In this document: positions 1 to 6,456 of the stretch, piece by piece | Numbering within the stretch: the first letter of the stretch is position 1 | How the letters are laid out: each line of letters starts with the position of its first letter | NCBI GenBank assembly: GCA_023136715.1 | Contig: JAGLQT010000161.1 | Coordinates: forward strand, 1-6,836 | Direction of reading: 5' to 3' | From: Gammaproteobacteria bacterium | GTDB taxonomy: Bacteria; Pseudomonadota; Gammaproteobacteria; SZUA-229 | Length of the DNA: 6,836 nucleotides | The notes under the pieces: model-generated | What the model saw: the letters and a program-made list of their open reading frames with translations, nothing else | Databases searched by the model: none | Told to the model about the DNA's origin: nothing | Program-made: the position numbers and the translations under genes

Positions 1-533
1 GAAACGTAATAGACAAAACCACTAGCTACTGCGGCGATTTTCTTCATGCGCTCTTCAGTGGTTGTCGGCGCGATCAGGAATATAGGATCAATCTGGTATT
101 GCTTCAACGCTGCAATATAATCTCCAGCCTCTTCGGGCGGCATATCCACAGTGATTACACCATCGATACCGCATTCTGCTGCCTGTTTGGCAAAAGACTC
201 ATAGCCCATGACTTCGATAGGGTTTAAGTACCCCATCAAAACGATAGGCGTTTGCTCATCCTTTTCGCGGAATTTTTTAGCCACGTCAAAAACATCGTGC
301 AGGCTAGTATGAAATTCCAGTGAACGCTCAGCTGCTGCCTGTATCACCGGGCCATCAGCCATAGGGTCAGAGAAAGGCGCACCCAATTCAATAATATTCG
401 CGCCCGCTTCGACCATCGCATGCATCAAGGGTAAGGTCACATCAGGCTGTGGATCGCAGGTCATCACATAAGGAATCAGTGCTTTTTTAGATTCTGCCCT
501 CATGCGCTCAAAACATGCTTTCAAGCGACTCAT
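1..533 (-). CDS. trpA: Tryptophan synthase alpha subunit (3' end cut off by window edge)
   Basis: The alpha subunit of tryptophan synthase cleaves indole-3-glycerol phosphate to indole and glyceraldehyde 3-phosphate; indole then passes through a tunnel to TrpB. My translation from the ATG at 533-531 begins MSRLKACFERMRAESKKALI and contains ELGAPFSDPMADGP, the family signature. Its catalytic Glu is residue 49 and Asp residue 60, the same numbers as in the enteric enzyme, which supports this start. About 177 codons are visible, ending ...SGFVYYV; the family is about 268 residues, so roughly the last 90 lie outside the window. The ATG overlaps the trpB stop in ATGA (533-530). GAAGG at 547-543, inside the end of trpB, is a good ribosome-binding site 9 nt upstream. 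Cytoplasmic; co-transcription and coupled translation with trpB are inferred from the overlap. Confidence 0.97.
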   Translation of the reverse strand, partial: MSRLKACFERMRAESKKALIPYVMTCDPQPDVTLPLMHAMVEAGANIIELGAPFSDPMADGPVIQAAAERSLEFHTSLHDVFDVAKKFREKDEQTPIVLMGYLNPIEVMGYESFAKQAAECGIDGVITVDMPPEEAGDYIAALKQYQIDPIFLIAPTTTEERMKKIAAVASGFVYYV

Positions 534-1750
534 AATTCGATACCTTCAATCTTGGCGATGGTGTTTATATCTTTATCACCACGTCCAGATAAATTAACAA
601 TAATATTTTGATCGGGCGACATCTGCGCAGCCAGTTTTACGCCGTAGGCCACTGCATGACTGGATTCCAGCGCAGGAATAATGCCTTCCACGCGGGTTAA
701 TAGATGAAAAGCCTTCAAGGCCTCATCATCCGTAGCAGCGACATAATTGACGCGCCCTATATCTTTCAGCCAGGCATGCTCAGGACCAACACCAGGATAA
801 TCCAGACCGGCTGAAACAGAATGGGTTTCAATAATCTGACCATCCTTATCTTCCATCAAATAAGTGCGGTTGCCGTGCAACACACCCGGTTTACCTGCAC
901 ACAATGGCGCAGCATGGTGCCCTGTTTCCAGACCATCACCGGCTGCTTCGACACCGTACATTTCAACCGATTCATCCGCCAGGAAAGGGTGGAACAGGCC
1001 AATAGCATTAGAACCACCGCCTATACAGGCGACTAAAGCATCGGGTAAACGACCTGTTTGATCCTGAATCTGCTGACGCGCTTCACGGCCAATGATGGCC
1101 TGAAAATCACGCACCATGGCAGGATATGGATGAGGCCCTGCAACTGTGCCAATAATATAAAACGTATCATCAACGTTCGTCACCCAGTCGCGCATAGCTT
1201 CATTGAGCGCATCTTTCAACGTTTTTGAGCCAGATGTCACCGGTATAACTTCGGCGCCCAGCAACTTCATGCGATAAACATTTGGGGCCTGTCGAACGAT
1301 ATCTTCCGCGCCCATGTAAACCACGCATTCCATGCCGAAACGCGCCGCCACGGTTGCCGTTGCCACGCCATGCTGGCCGGCTCCGGTTTCAGCGATAACC
1401 CGCTTCTTGCCCATGGCTTTAGCCAGCAACGCCTGACCGATGGTATTATTTATTTTGTGCGCACCGGTGTGATTCAGGTCTTCTCGTTTGAGATAAATCT
1501 GCGCACCACCTGTTTCTCTGGATAAACGTTCTGCATGATACAGCGGGCTGGGGCGGCCAACATAATGAGCGAGATCAAAATCAAACTCCGCCTGAAAATC
1601 TTTATCGTTAATCGATTTCTGGTAAGCCTCTTTTAATTCATCGAGTGCCTGCATCAGTGTCTCGGAAGCAAAAATGCCGCCATAAACACCAAAGTGCCCG
1701 CATTCATCGGGCATATTCGAGTAATCAATCTTGTCTTTAACTTCGCTCAT
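530..1750 (-). CDS. trpB: Tryptophan synthase beta subunit
   Basis: The PLP-dependent beta subunit condenses indole with L-serine to make L-tryptophan, working as an alpha2-beta2 complex with TrpA. The protein has 406 residues, a normal full length (family about 390-410). Visible landmarks are GRPSPLYHAERLS at 65-77, the PLP-binding HTGAHKINNT with Schiff-base lysine K99, AETGAGQHG with the catalytic Glu at 121, the phosphate-binding glycine loop GGGSNAIG at 244-251, and the C-terminal LSGRGDKD at 387-394. No key residue is missing. The ATG at 1750 lies inside the end of trpF (14-bp overlap), with a weak AGG-type ribosome-binding site in trpF codons, suggesting coupled translation. Its stop overlaps the trpA start by 4 bp. 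This is the ordinary TrpB1 form adjacent to TrpA, not the stand-alone TrpB2. Confidence 0.98.
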   Translation of the reverse strand: MSEVKDKIDYSNMPDECGHFGVYGGIFASETLMQALDELKEAYQKSINDKDFQAEFDFDLAHYVGRPSPLYHAERLSRETGGAQIYLKREDLNHTGAHKINNTIGQALLAKAMGKKRVIAETGAGQHGVATATVAARFGMECVVYMGAEDIVRQAPNVYRMKLLGAEVIPVTSGSKTLKDALNEAMRDWVTNVDDTFYIIGTVAGPHPYPAMVRDFQAIIGREARQQIQDQTGRLPDALVACIGGGSNAIGLFHPFLADESVEMYGVEAAGDGLETGHHAAPLCAGKPGVLHGNRTYLMEDKDGQIIETHSVSAGLDYPGVGPEHAWLKDIGRVNYVAATDDEALKAFHLLTRVEGIIPALESSHAVAYGVKLAAQMSPDQNIIVNLSGRGDKDINTIAKIEGIEL

Positions 1751-2372
1751 TATTCGCCTGTCTTACGTTATTCATGAATGCTGTCACTAATACAGCATCT
1801 TTAATGCCTTTTTCACTTTCCACACCACTGCTGACATCAACTGCATAGGGCTGTACAGCTCGGACTGCCCCGAGTACGTTATCAACATTAAGACCGCCTG
1901 CCAGTATCAATGGATATTTCAGATCGGTCGGTATCATGCCCCATTCAAAACTTTGCCCGGTACCACCATCAGCCCCCGGTGCGTGACCATCGAGCAACAA
2001 ACCGCGTGCATCATGATATTCTGCAACCTGCTTCGGTACAATCGATTCACCCGCCATGCCCAGCGCCTTGATGTAAGGCCTGCCAAACTGGCGACAAAAC
2101 TCAGCACTCTCGCTACCATGAAACTGTAATAAATCAATCTGAACTTCAGCTAATACCTGACGAACTTCATCCACGTCTGCATCTTTAAACAGGGCCACCG
2201 TGGTGACAAAAGCAGGCAGTTTTTTGCATATTTCTGCCGCCTGAGCCGATGTTACATAACGAGGGCTCTTATCATAAAAAACCAGACCAATGGCATCCAC
2301 ACCTTCAGCCGCTGCGTGTAAGGCATCTTCGATTCTTGTAATCCCGCATATTTTAACACGCGTATAAGACAT
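1737..2372 (-). CDS. trpF: Phosphoribosylanthranilate isomerase
   Basis: PRA isomerase converts N-(5-phosphoribosyl)anthranilate to CdRP, the step before indole-glycerol-phosphate synthase in tryptophan synthesis. It is a cytoplasmic TIM-barrel enzyme. The 211-residue length is usual for the stand-alone enzyme. The first strand carries VKICGITR with the catalytic Cys at residue 9. LLLDGHAPGADGGTG at 125-139 carries the catalytic Asp (D128). Phosphate-binding loops appear as LAGGLNVDNV (157-166) and DVSSGVES..G.KD (179-192). It is not fused to trpC, unlike the enteric bacteria. It starts 12 bp after the truA stop, with a weak GGGA ribosome-binding site in that gap, and overlaps the trpB start by 14 bp, so it is the second gene of the inferred truA-trpFBA unit. 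Confidence 0.97.
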   Translation of the reverse strand: MSYTRVKICGITRIEDALHAAAEGVDAIGLVFYDKSPRYVTSAQAAEICKKLPAFVTTVALFKDADVDEVRQVLAEVQIDLLQFHGSESAEFCRQFGRPYIKALGMAGESIVPKQVAEYHDARGLLLDGHAPGADGGTGQSFEWGMIPTDLKYPLILAGGLNVDNVLGAVRAVQPYAVDVSSGVESEKGIKDAVLVTAFMNNVRQANNERS

Positions 2373-2384
2373 ACTAGTATCCCG

Positions 2385-3179
2385 TCAGTCACTAAATCGT
2401 GGCAAAAAGCCTGTTGATGGCAAGTCATATTGTTCAGGGTATTCTACAGCAACCAGGTACAAACCTGCGGCTGCCGCTGTTGGCCCTGCCTTAGTCCGAT
2501 CCCTTATTTCCAGCAAATCAGCCATCCATGTAAGCGGCTGCTCACCCCTGCCAATCATCAACAAGGAACCCACTATATTACGCACCATGTGATGCAGAAA
2601 CGCATTCGCACAAATATCCAGAAATATATAATCACCATCACGAAAAATATTAATCGAATGCATGGTTCGAATAGCGTTACTGGCCTGGCATTTGGAGGAA
2701 CGAAAAGATGAAAAATCCTGTTTGCCAAGCATGGCTTGAGCCGCCTCATGCATGGCCTCAACGTTCAGGGTATCGTAAACCCAGGTCACCTGTTTGCTGT
2801 GAATCGCGGTTCTAGCCCTGCGATTTAAGATTACATATCGGTAACTACGTTTTGTCGCACTGAAGCGCGCACTAAAATCTTCATCCACTTTTTTCGCCCA
2901 GACAATACTGACATCATCGGGTAGATGAATATTGCCACCCATCACCCAGGCTTTCAGTTCACGCTCTACCGTGGTATCGAAATGAGCTACCTGCGCCGTC
3001 GCGTGCACACCGGTGTCAGTACGACCTGCACAGATCAAACTCACTGGATGAATGGCTATTTTAGCTAGGGCTTGTTGCACTTTTTCCTGAACAGTACGGG
3101 CATCCTGTGACTGTATCTGCCAGCCATTAAAACGGCTACCATTATATTCAATACCTATTGCGATACGTAATGTGCTCAT
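2385..3179 (-). CDS. truA: tRNA pseudouridine synthase A (positions 38-40)
   Basis: TruA (HisT) isomerises uridines 38, 39 and 40 in the anticodon arm of many tRNAs to pseudouridine, needing no cofactor. The protein has 264 residues, the normal size. It starts with the family N-terminus (IEYNGSRFNGWQ, residues 10-21), followed by the catalytic motif CAGRTDTGVHA, whose nucleophilic Asp is residue 55. KRSYRYVILN near 110-119 holds the conserved active-site Tyr (Y113), and NAFLHHMVRNIVGSLL (192-207) is the second family signature. The ATG at 3179 is the only start that keeps the full N-terminal motif, but its ribosome-binding site is weak (GGT about 12 nt upstream, in an A/T-rich run). It is first in a tight group with trpF, trpB and trpA. 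A terminator hairpin lies just upstream, so how it is transcribed is unclear. Confidence 0.97.
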   Translation of the reverse strand: MSTLRIAIGIEYNGSRFNGWQIQSQDARTVQEKVQQALAKIAIHPVSLICAGRTDTGVHATAQVAHFDTTVERELKAWVMGGNIHLPDDVSIVWAKKVDEDFSARFSATKRSYRYVILNRRARTAIHSKQVTWVYDTLNVEAMHEAAQAMLGKQDFSSFRSSKCQASNAIRTMHSINIFRDGDYIFLDICANAFLHHMVRNIVGSLLMIGRGEQPLTWMADLLEIRDRTKAGPTAAAAGLYLVAVEYPEQYDLPSTGFLPRFSD

Positions 3180-3194
3180 ATATTTTTTGTACCA

Positions 3195-3226
3195 AATAAA
3201 AAAACGGCACCTAAAAGATGCCGTTT
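3195..3226 (-). terminator. Intrinsic terminator after fimV, just before truA
   Basis: Read on the minus strand, AAACGGCA (3226-3219) pairs perfectly with TGCCGTTT (3209-3202) around a 9-nt loop, and is followed by a T-rich run (TTTTATTT, 3201-3194). An 8-bp stem with a U tract is a standard Rho-independent terminator in the direction of all the genes here. It lies about 65 bp after the fimV stop and only about 15 bp before the truA ATG. It should therefore end fimV transcripts and also control any transcript entering truA from upstream. Confidence 0.85.
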
Positions 3227-3233
3227 CGATATT

Positions 3234-3272
3234 TTAAACGATAAGTTCGTTTTCACGAAAGCTAAAGTTCAT
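3234..3272 (-). other. Possible 12-codon leader reading frame between fimV and truA
   Basis: An ATG at 3272 is preceded by a purine-rich GAGAGG (3282-3277, 4-nt spacer) and opens a frame reading MNFSFRENELIV, with TAA at 3236-3234. The stop falls 7 nt before the terminator stem. It has no tryptophan codons, so it is not a classical trp leader peptide. A frame this short can arise by chance; it is listed because of its ribosome-binding-like sequence and its position against the terminator. Confidence 0.2.
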
Positions 3273-3289
3273 CTGGCCTCTCAAGCAAA

Positions 3290-6200
3290 CTAGTTCGCCT
3301 GAGCAATTAACTCTTCTGCTTCTTTTTTCTGGCCTGCATTACCACCAGCCAGCACTTCATCAAGAATATCACGCGCACCTTCGTTATCACCCATGTCCAG
3401 ATACGCCTTGGCCAGATCCAGTTTAGTATTGATCTCATCAACATCAGCTGGTTCTGACAAATCCATACCACCAAGATCATCATCCATCGACACGCTTTGC
3501 TCAGCAACATCAACACTCATATCAAGACCAGCAGACTCATCCGATGGTTCTTCAGATACAGCAAGATCATCCATGGACAGATCAAGACCAGGCTCTGATT
3601 CAACCATCGCATCATCTTCAGCAACTTCAGCTGAAAGATCGAACACTCCATCCTCTTCACCATCATCCATCGACATATCTAGATCTAAATCCATGCCGGT
3701 ATCGCCACCTTCAGCCTCTTCCTCAGAAACCACTGACATATCTAAATCCATATCCAGTCCGGCATCATCCGAAGACATCTCTGGAACTGCTTCTGCTTCT
3801 GGCTCTGAATCCATCGATAAATCAAAATCCAGTCCGGCATCATCAGTGGTTTTACTAGCGACACCCAGATCAAGCTCTGAAGCCTCGATATCCAACGAGA
3901 ACTCTTCCTCTTCAAGCGAGTCTTTAGCTGGGGATTCCTCAATGGCATCGGTCTCGCTCAGATCAAACTCAAGCTCATCAAGTGATTCCGCTGAATCATC
4001 AGGAGAAATAATAGCTGTCTCATCCATAGGTGGTAGATCAAGATCACCGCCATCAACCTCATCCAGAGGAGCATCGAAATCCATATCAAGCTCTGAAGCA
4101 GTATCATCGCCCAAATCAAAATCCATTGGCTCTGGTGATTTAGGCATTAAATCATTAACGTCTAAATCAGTGCCTAAACCAGCTTGCTGGAATATTTCTT
4201 CATCAGGGCAAAGCTCCTTACCCATTGCTGCAACTTTAGTCCAGGCAGGTGTTTCTTCGTCACCCAACCTTTGTTTCATTTCAGATCCCAGCTTGGCAAA
4301 GGCTTCAGCATTTTTACCTGCAAAATAGGTTTCTGCTAATTTGACACGATAAGAATCTTTATCAGGATTTTCCTTAATCGCATTTTCCAGCAATTCCTCT
4401 GCCTGCTGATAAATACCATAAGCCAGGTAGACATCAGCTTCAGCTAGAACATCATCCTGTTCCTCTTCTTCCTCGGGCTGCAAATTAGCTGCAGGTGTCA
4501 CGACAGTATCGGTACCCGAAGGCAATATCATGGTCGCTTCAGCATCAAATTCTTCTTCGGTTTCAGCTTCAGCCATTGAAGCTTCAACTTCTTCATCACT
4601 GACCAAATCATCCATCGATTCATCATCGATCATATCAGCCACGTCTTCTAATGCCTCCTCTTCGTTGGCTGTAACAGATTCGATTTCTAGCTCCAATTCC
4701 GAGTCATCTGATGCGCTATCACGGCGACGTTTAATCAAATAACCAATAGCCCCAATAATTAATAAGGCAACAAACAGACCACCCACAATTAATCTGTTAT
4801 TAAGCAGAGTATCGATCAAACCGGTTTCTTGCTGCTGAGTATAATCTGGCTGCACTTCATCAAGCACTTCCTGCTCAGTCATCACTTCTGTTTCTTGCAG
4901 GGCCTCAATCGCTTCAGTTTCATCGACAAACAATTCTTCAGTATCCGCTGCCAAATCTTCTTCAGTGGTTGATTCACCGGTCAAAGCATCTAAGGCATCC
5001 AGCGCCTGCTCTTCATCAACCAATTCAGTAACAGTATCCTCAACAGGAGCTTCATCTCTGAAATCATCAACTAATGCTTCTTCACCAGATAAATCGCCTG
5101 CTGACTGGATCTCAGCCATGGCATCATCTTCAATAGTCAGTAAACCCTTCATCTTGTCGACCTGCGTCGTCAAAGAGCCGATCTGACCCTGAAGCGCTTC
5201 TTTTTCTACTCGCTCAGTCTCAACTCGTTCGCGCGCCAAAGCCAACTGCTCACGCAACTCAGCAGCCGTCATTTCAGAAGGATCTTTCATTTCACCAGAT
5301 GCTGAAGAACCACCACCAGCACTTACAATAGATAAACGTGAGTCGCTATCGCCCCCAACAGCAGAGCTATATTCGGTTTCGTTGTAAGCTTCATCAACGG
5401 CTGAGGCGGGTTGATCACTAGATAAAGACTGCTGATACTCTCGCCACAATGCATTCTGCTGACGCACAGCAGCCTTAGCTTCTTCACGGCTAACAGCATT
5501 AATATCCGCAGAATCTGGTGTCCGTAAAATATAGCCTCGTTTAAGACCATTTACGTTTTCATTAATAAATACTTCGGGATTAGTGCGCAGCATAGCGATC
5601 AGCATTTGCTCAGTAGAAACCGAATCATCTGGCTTCATACGATTAGCAATGCTCCAGGCGGTATCACCAGTTTGTACACGATAACCTGCAGGAGCCGTAT
5701 AAGCAGGCGCGGTATAACTAGTCTGTTGCTGTACCTGTACGGGTGCAACCACTTCGGAAGAAACAGCTTCAGGAGCAGCAGCCATAGATGCAGCAGGACG
5801 AAAATCATCAGCAGCGGCTGCTTGAACTGTTGCGGGAGCACTATCCATTGATTCTTGCATGGCAGGACGGCCTGAAACTGCTGTCACCTTCTGAGTGCCT
5901 CGACTTCCCATAAATACTGGAGGATCGAGCAAGATAGTGTATTCACGAATCAAATGACCTTTAGGCCAATCGACTTCTACCAAAAAGTTCAGGAAGGGCT
6001 CGCGAACGGGTTTGGGTGACAAAACATCAATATAGACGCGACCAGCTTCAACCGAAGTTTTGAACTTCAGCGAACTCAGCACCAATGGACGATCCAGGCC
6101 CGCACGAACAAACTCTTCGCGTGATGCTAACTTTACTATCAGTGTTTCAGTATCCTCAGGAGCGGCTGACAACAGGTCAATACGAGCCGTAAGCTTTTGA

Positions 6201-6301
6201 TTTAGCGACGAACTTACTTCAATTTCGCCCAATCCCAATGTATATCCATGGTTGGGAATTAGTATCGCCCCGAGTGCCAAGGCAAAGATCAATTTACGCA
6301 C
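3290..6301 (-). CDS. fimV: FimV/HubP-family polar landmark and type IV pilus assembly protein
   Basis: FimV/HubP proteins are inner-membrane proteins anchored to peptidoglycan that mark the cell pole and support type IV pilus or flagellar placement. From the GTG start the protein is 1003 residues. In order: signal peptide (1-21, RKLIFALALGAILI core); periplasmic FimV N-terminal domain starting LGLGEIEV (about 22-130); Ala/Gln-rich linker; LysM domain YRVQTGDTAWSIANRM (about 207-261); coiled coil (about 343-387); acidic stretch; one membrane helix LIVGGLFVALLIIGAIGYLI (504-523) stopped by KRRR. The cytoplasmic half has a TPR-like region (about 620-675), Asp-rich repeats (about 725-950) and the conserved C-terminal domain (about 952-1003, KLDLAKAYLDMGDNEGARDILDEVL). 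GTG at 6301 has AGGGGA 6 nt upstream and gives a standard signal peptide; an in-frame ATG at 6346 would add 15 residues. The family assignment is firm; the exact role (pili, flagella or chromosome partner docking) is inferred. Confidence 0.93.
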   Translation of the reverse strand: MRKLIFALALGAILIPNHGYTLGLGEIEVSSSLNQKLTARIDLLSAAPEDTETLIVKLASREEFVRAGLDRPLVLSSLKFKTSVEAGRVYIDVLSPKPVREPFLNFLVEVDWPKGHLIREYTILLDPPVFMGSRGTQKVTAVSGRPAMQESMDSAPATVQAAAADDFRPAASMAAAPEAVSSEVVAPVQVQQQTSYTAPAYTAPAGYRVQTGDTAWSIANRMKPDDSVSTEQMLIAMLRTNPEVFINENVNGLKRGYILRTPDSADINAVSREEAKAAVRQQNALWREYQQSLSSDQPASAVDEAYNETEYSSAVGGDSDSRLSIVSAGGGSSASGEMKDPSEMTAAELREQLALARERVETERVEKEALQGQIGSLTTQVDKMKGLLTIEDDAMAEIQSAGDLSGEEALVDDFRDEAPVEDTVTELVDEEQALDALDALTGESTTEEDLAADTEELFVDETEAIEALQETEVMTEQEVLDEVQPDYTQQQETGLIDTLLNNRLIVGGLFVALLIIGAIGYLIKRRRDSASDDSELELEIESVTANEEEALEDVADMIDDESMDDLVSDEEVEASMAEAETEEEFDAEATMILPSGTDTVVTPAANLQPEEEEEQDDVLAEADVYLAYGIYQQAEELLENAIKENPDKDSYRVKLAETYFAGKNAEAFAKLGSEMKQRLGDEETPAWTKVAAMGKELCPDEEIFQQAGLGTDLDVNDLMPKSPEPMDFDLGDDTASELDMDFDAPLDEVDGGDLDLPPMDETAIISPDDSAESLDELEFDLSETDAIEESPAKDSLEEEEFSLDIEASELDLGVASKTTDDAGLDFDLSMDSEPEAEAVPEMSSDDAGLDMDLDMSVVSEEEAEGGDTGMDLDLDMSMDDGEEDGVFDLSAEVAEDDAMVESEPGLDLSMDDLAVSEEPSDESAGLDMSVDVAEQSVSMDDDLGGMDLSEPADVDEINTKLDLAKAYLDMGDNEGARDILDEVLAGGNAGQKKEAEELIAQAN
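3450..4130 (-). repeat. Asp/Glu-rich degenerate repeats inside fimV
   Basis: This part of fimV (about residues 725-950) repeats variants of a short acidic hydrophobic unit: LDFDLSMD, LDMDLDMS, MDLDLDMSMDD, LDLSMDD, LDMSVD and MDLSEP, separated by Glu/Ser-rich spacers. At DNA level an exact 18-bp direct repeat occurs at 3752-3769 and 3827-3844 (75 bp apart, in frame, coding DDAGLD). Such repeats are known in the cytoplasmic part of FimV/HubP and vary in number between strains and species. The bias also creates a long, meaningless Ser-rich reading frame on the opposite strand. Confidence 0.8.
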
Positions 6302-6307
6302 TGTATT

Positions 6308-6313
6308 TCCCCT
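6308..6313 (-). promoter_or_regulatory. Ribosome-binding site choosing the GTG start of fimV
   Basis: AGGGGA lies 6 nt before the GTG at 6301-6299. It supports that start, which places the R-K-L signal peptide at the very N-terminus as is usual in FimV proteins. A rival AGGGA at 6357-6353 lies 6 nt before the upstream in-frame ATG at 6346, so the choice is not certain. Confidence 0.6.
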
Positions 6314-6404
6314 ATTATATGTTCTTTTTATACAGGAACTAACCATCTTCAGTCCCTGATCAATTCCTGTTATCTAGCCTATGTAACGGCCTTTTTCTTG
6401 TTAT

Positions 6405-6436
6405 CTTAACAACCTACCTTAAGAAGGTACGTTAAG
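6405..6436. repeat. Imperfect inverted repeat in the asd–fimV gap
   Basis: On the minus strand CTTAAC (6436-6431) matches GTTAAG (6410-6405), and inside it TACCTT (6429-6424) matches AAGGTA (6420-6415) around a 3-nt loop. The two 6-bp arms are separated by a 1-against-4 internal loop. Neither strand has a T-run after it, so it is a poor terminator by itself. It could be an mRNA hairpin ending asd, an element in the fimV leader, or a protein-binding palindrome. No convincing sigma-70 promoter with both boxes was found in this gap (6302-6456), though fimV very probably has one there or upstream. Confidence 0.5.
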
Positions 6437-6456
6437 TATGCTGGTCTAACTATAGG

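Noticed and set aside
821..1061. Short plus-strand frames opposite trpB
   Set aside because: They lie wholly antisense to a conserved enzyme gene and have no family motifs.
3198..3235. Same hairpin considered as a terminator for plus-strand transcription
   Set aside because: The plus-strand tail (TTTCGATATTTT) is interrupted and no plus-strand gene lies upstream.
3234..3272. Classical tryptophan leader peptide before truA-trpFBA
   Set aside because: The short frame contains no TGG codon, so ribosome stalling at Trp codons cannot work here.
3393..4328. Open frame of 311 codons on the plus strand opposite fimV, very rich in serine
   Set aside because: It is the antisense of the Asp/Glu-rich repeat region: GAT- and GAA-type codons read backwards give TCN and AGC serine codons and few stops. 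It has no recognisable domain, and fimV on the other strand is well supported.
6314..6319. Perfect TATAAT on the minus strand just before fimV
   Set aside because: As a -10 box it would start RNA near 6307, 6 nt before GTG and after the AGGGGA ribosome-binding site, and no good -35 is found 16-18 bp upstream. It is more likely chance in an A/T-rich leader.
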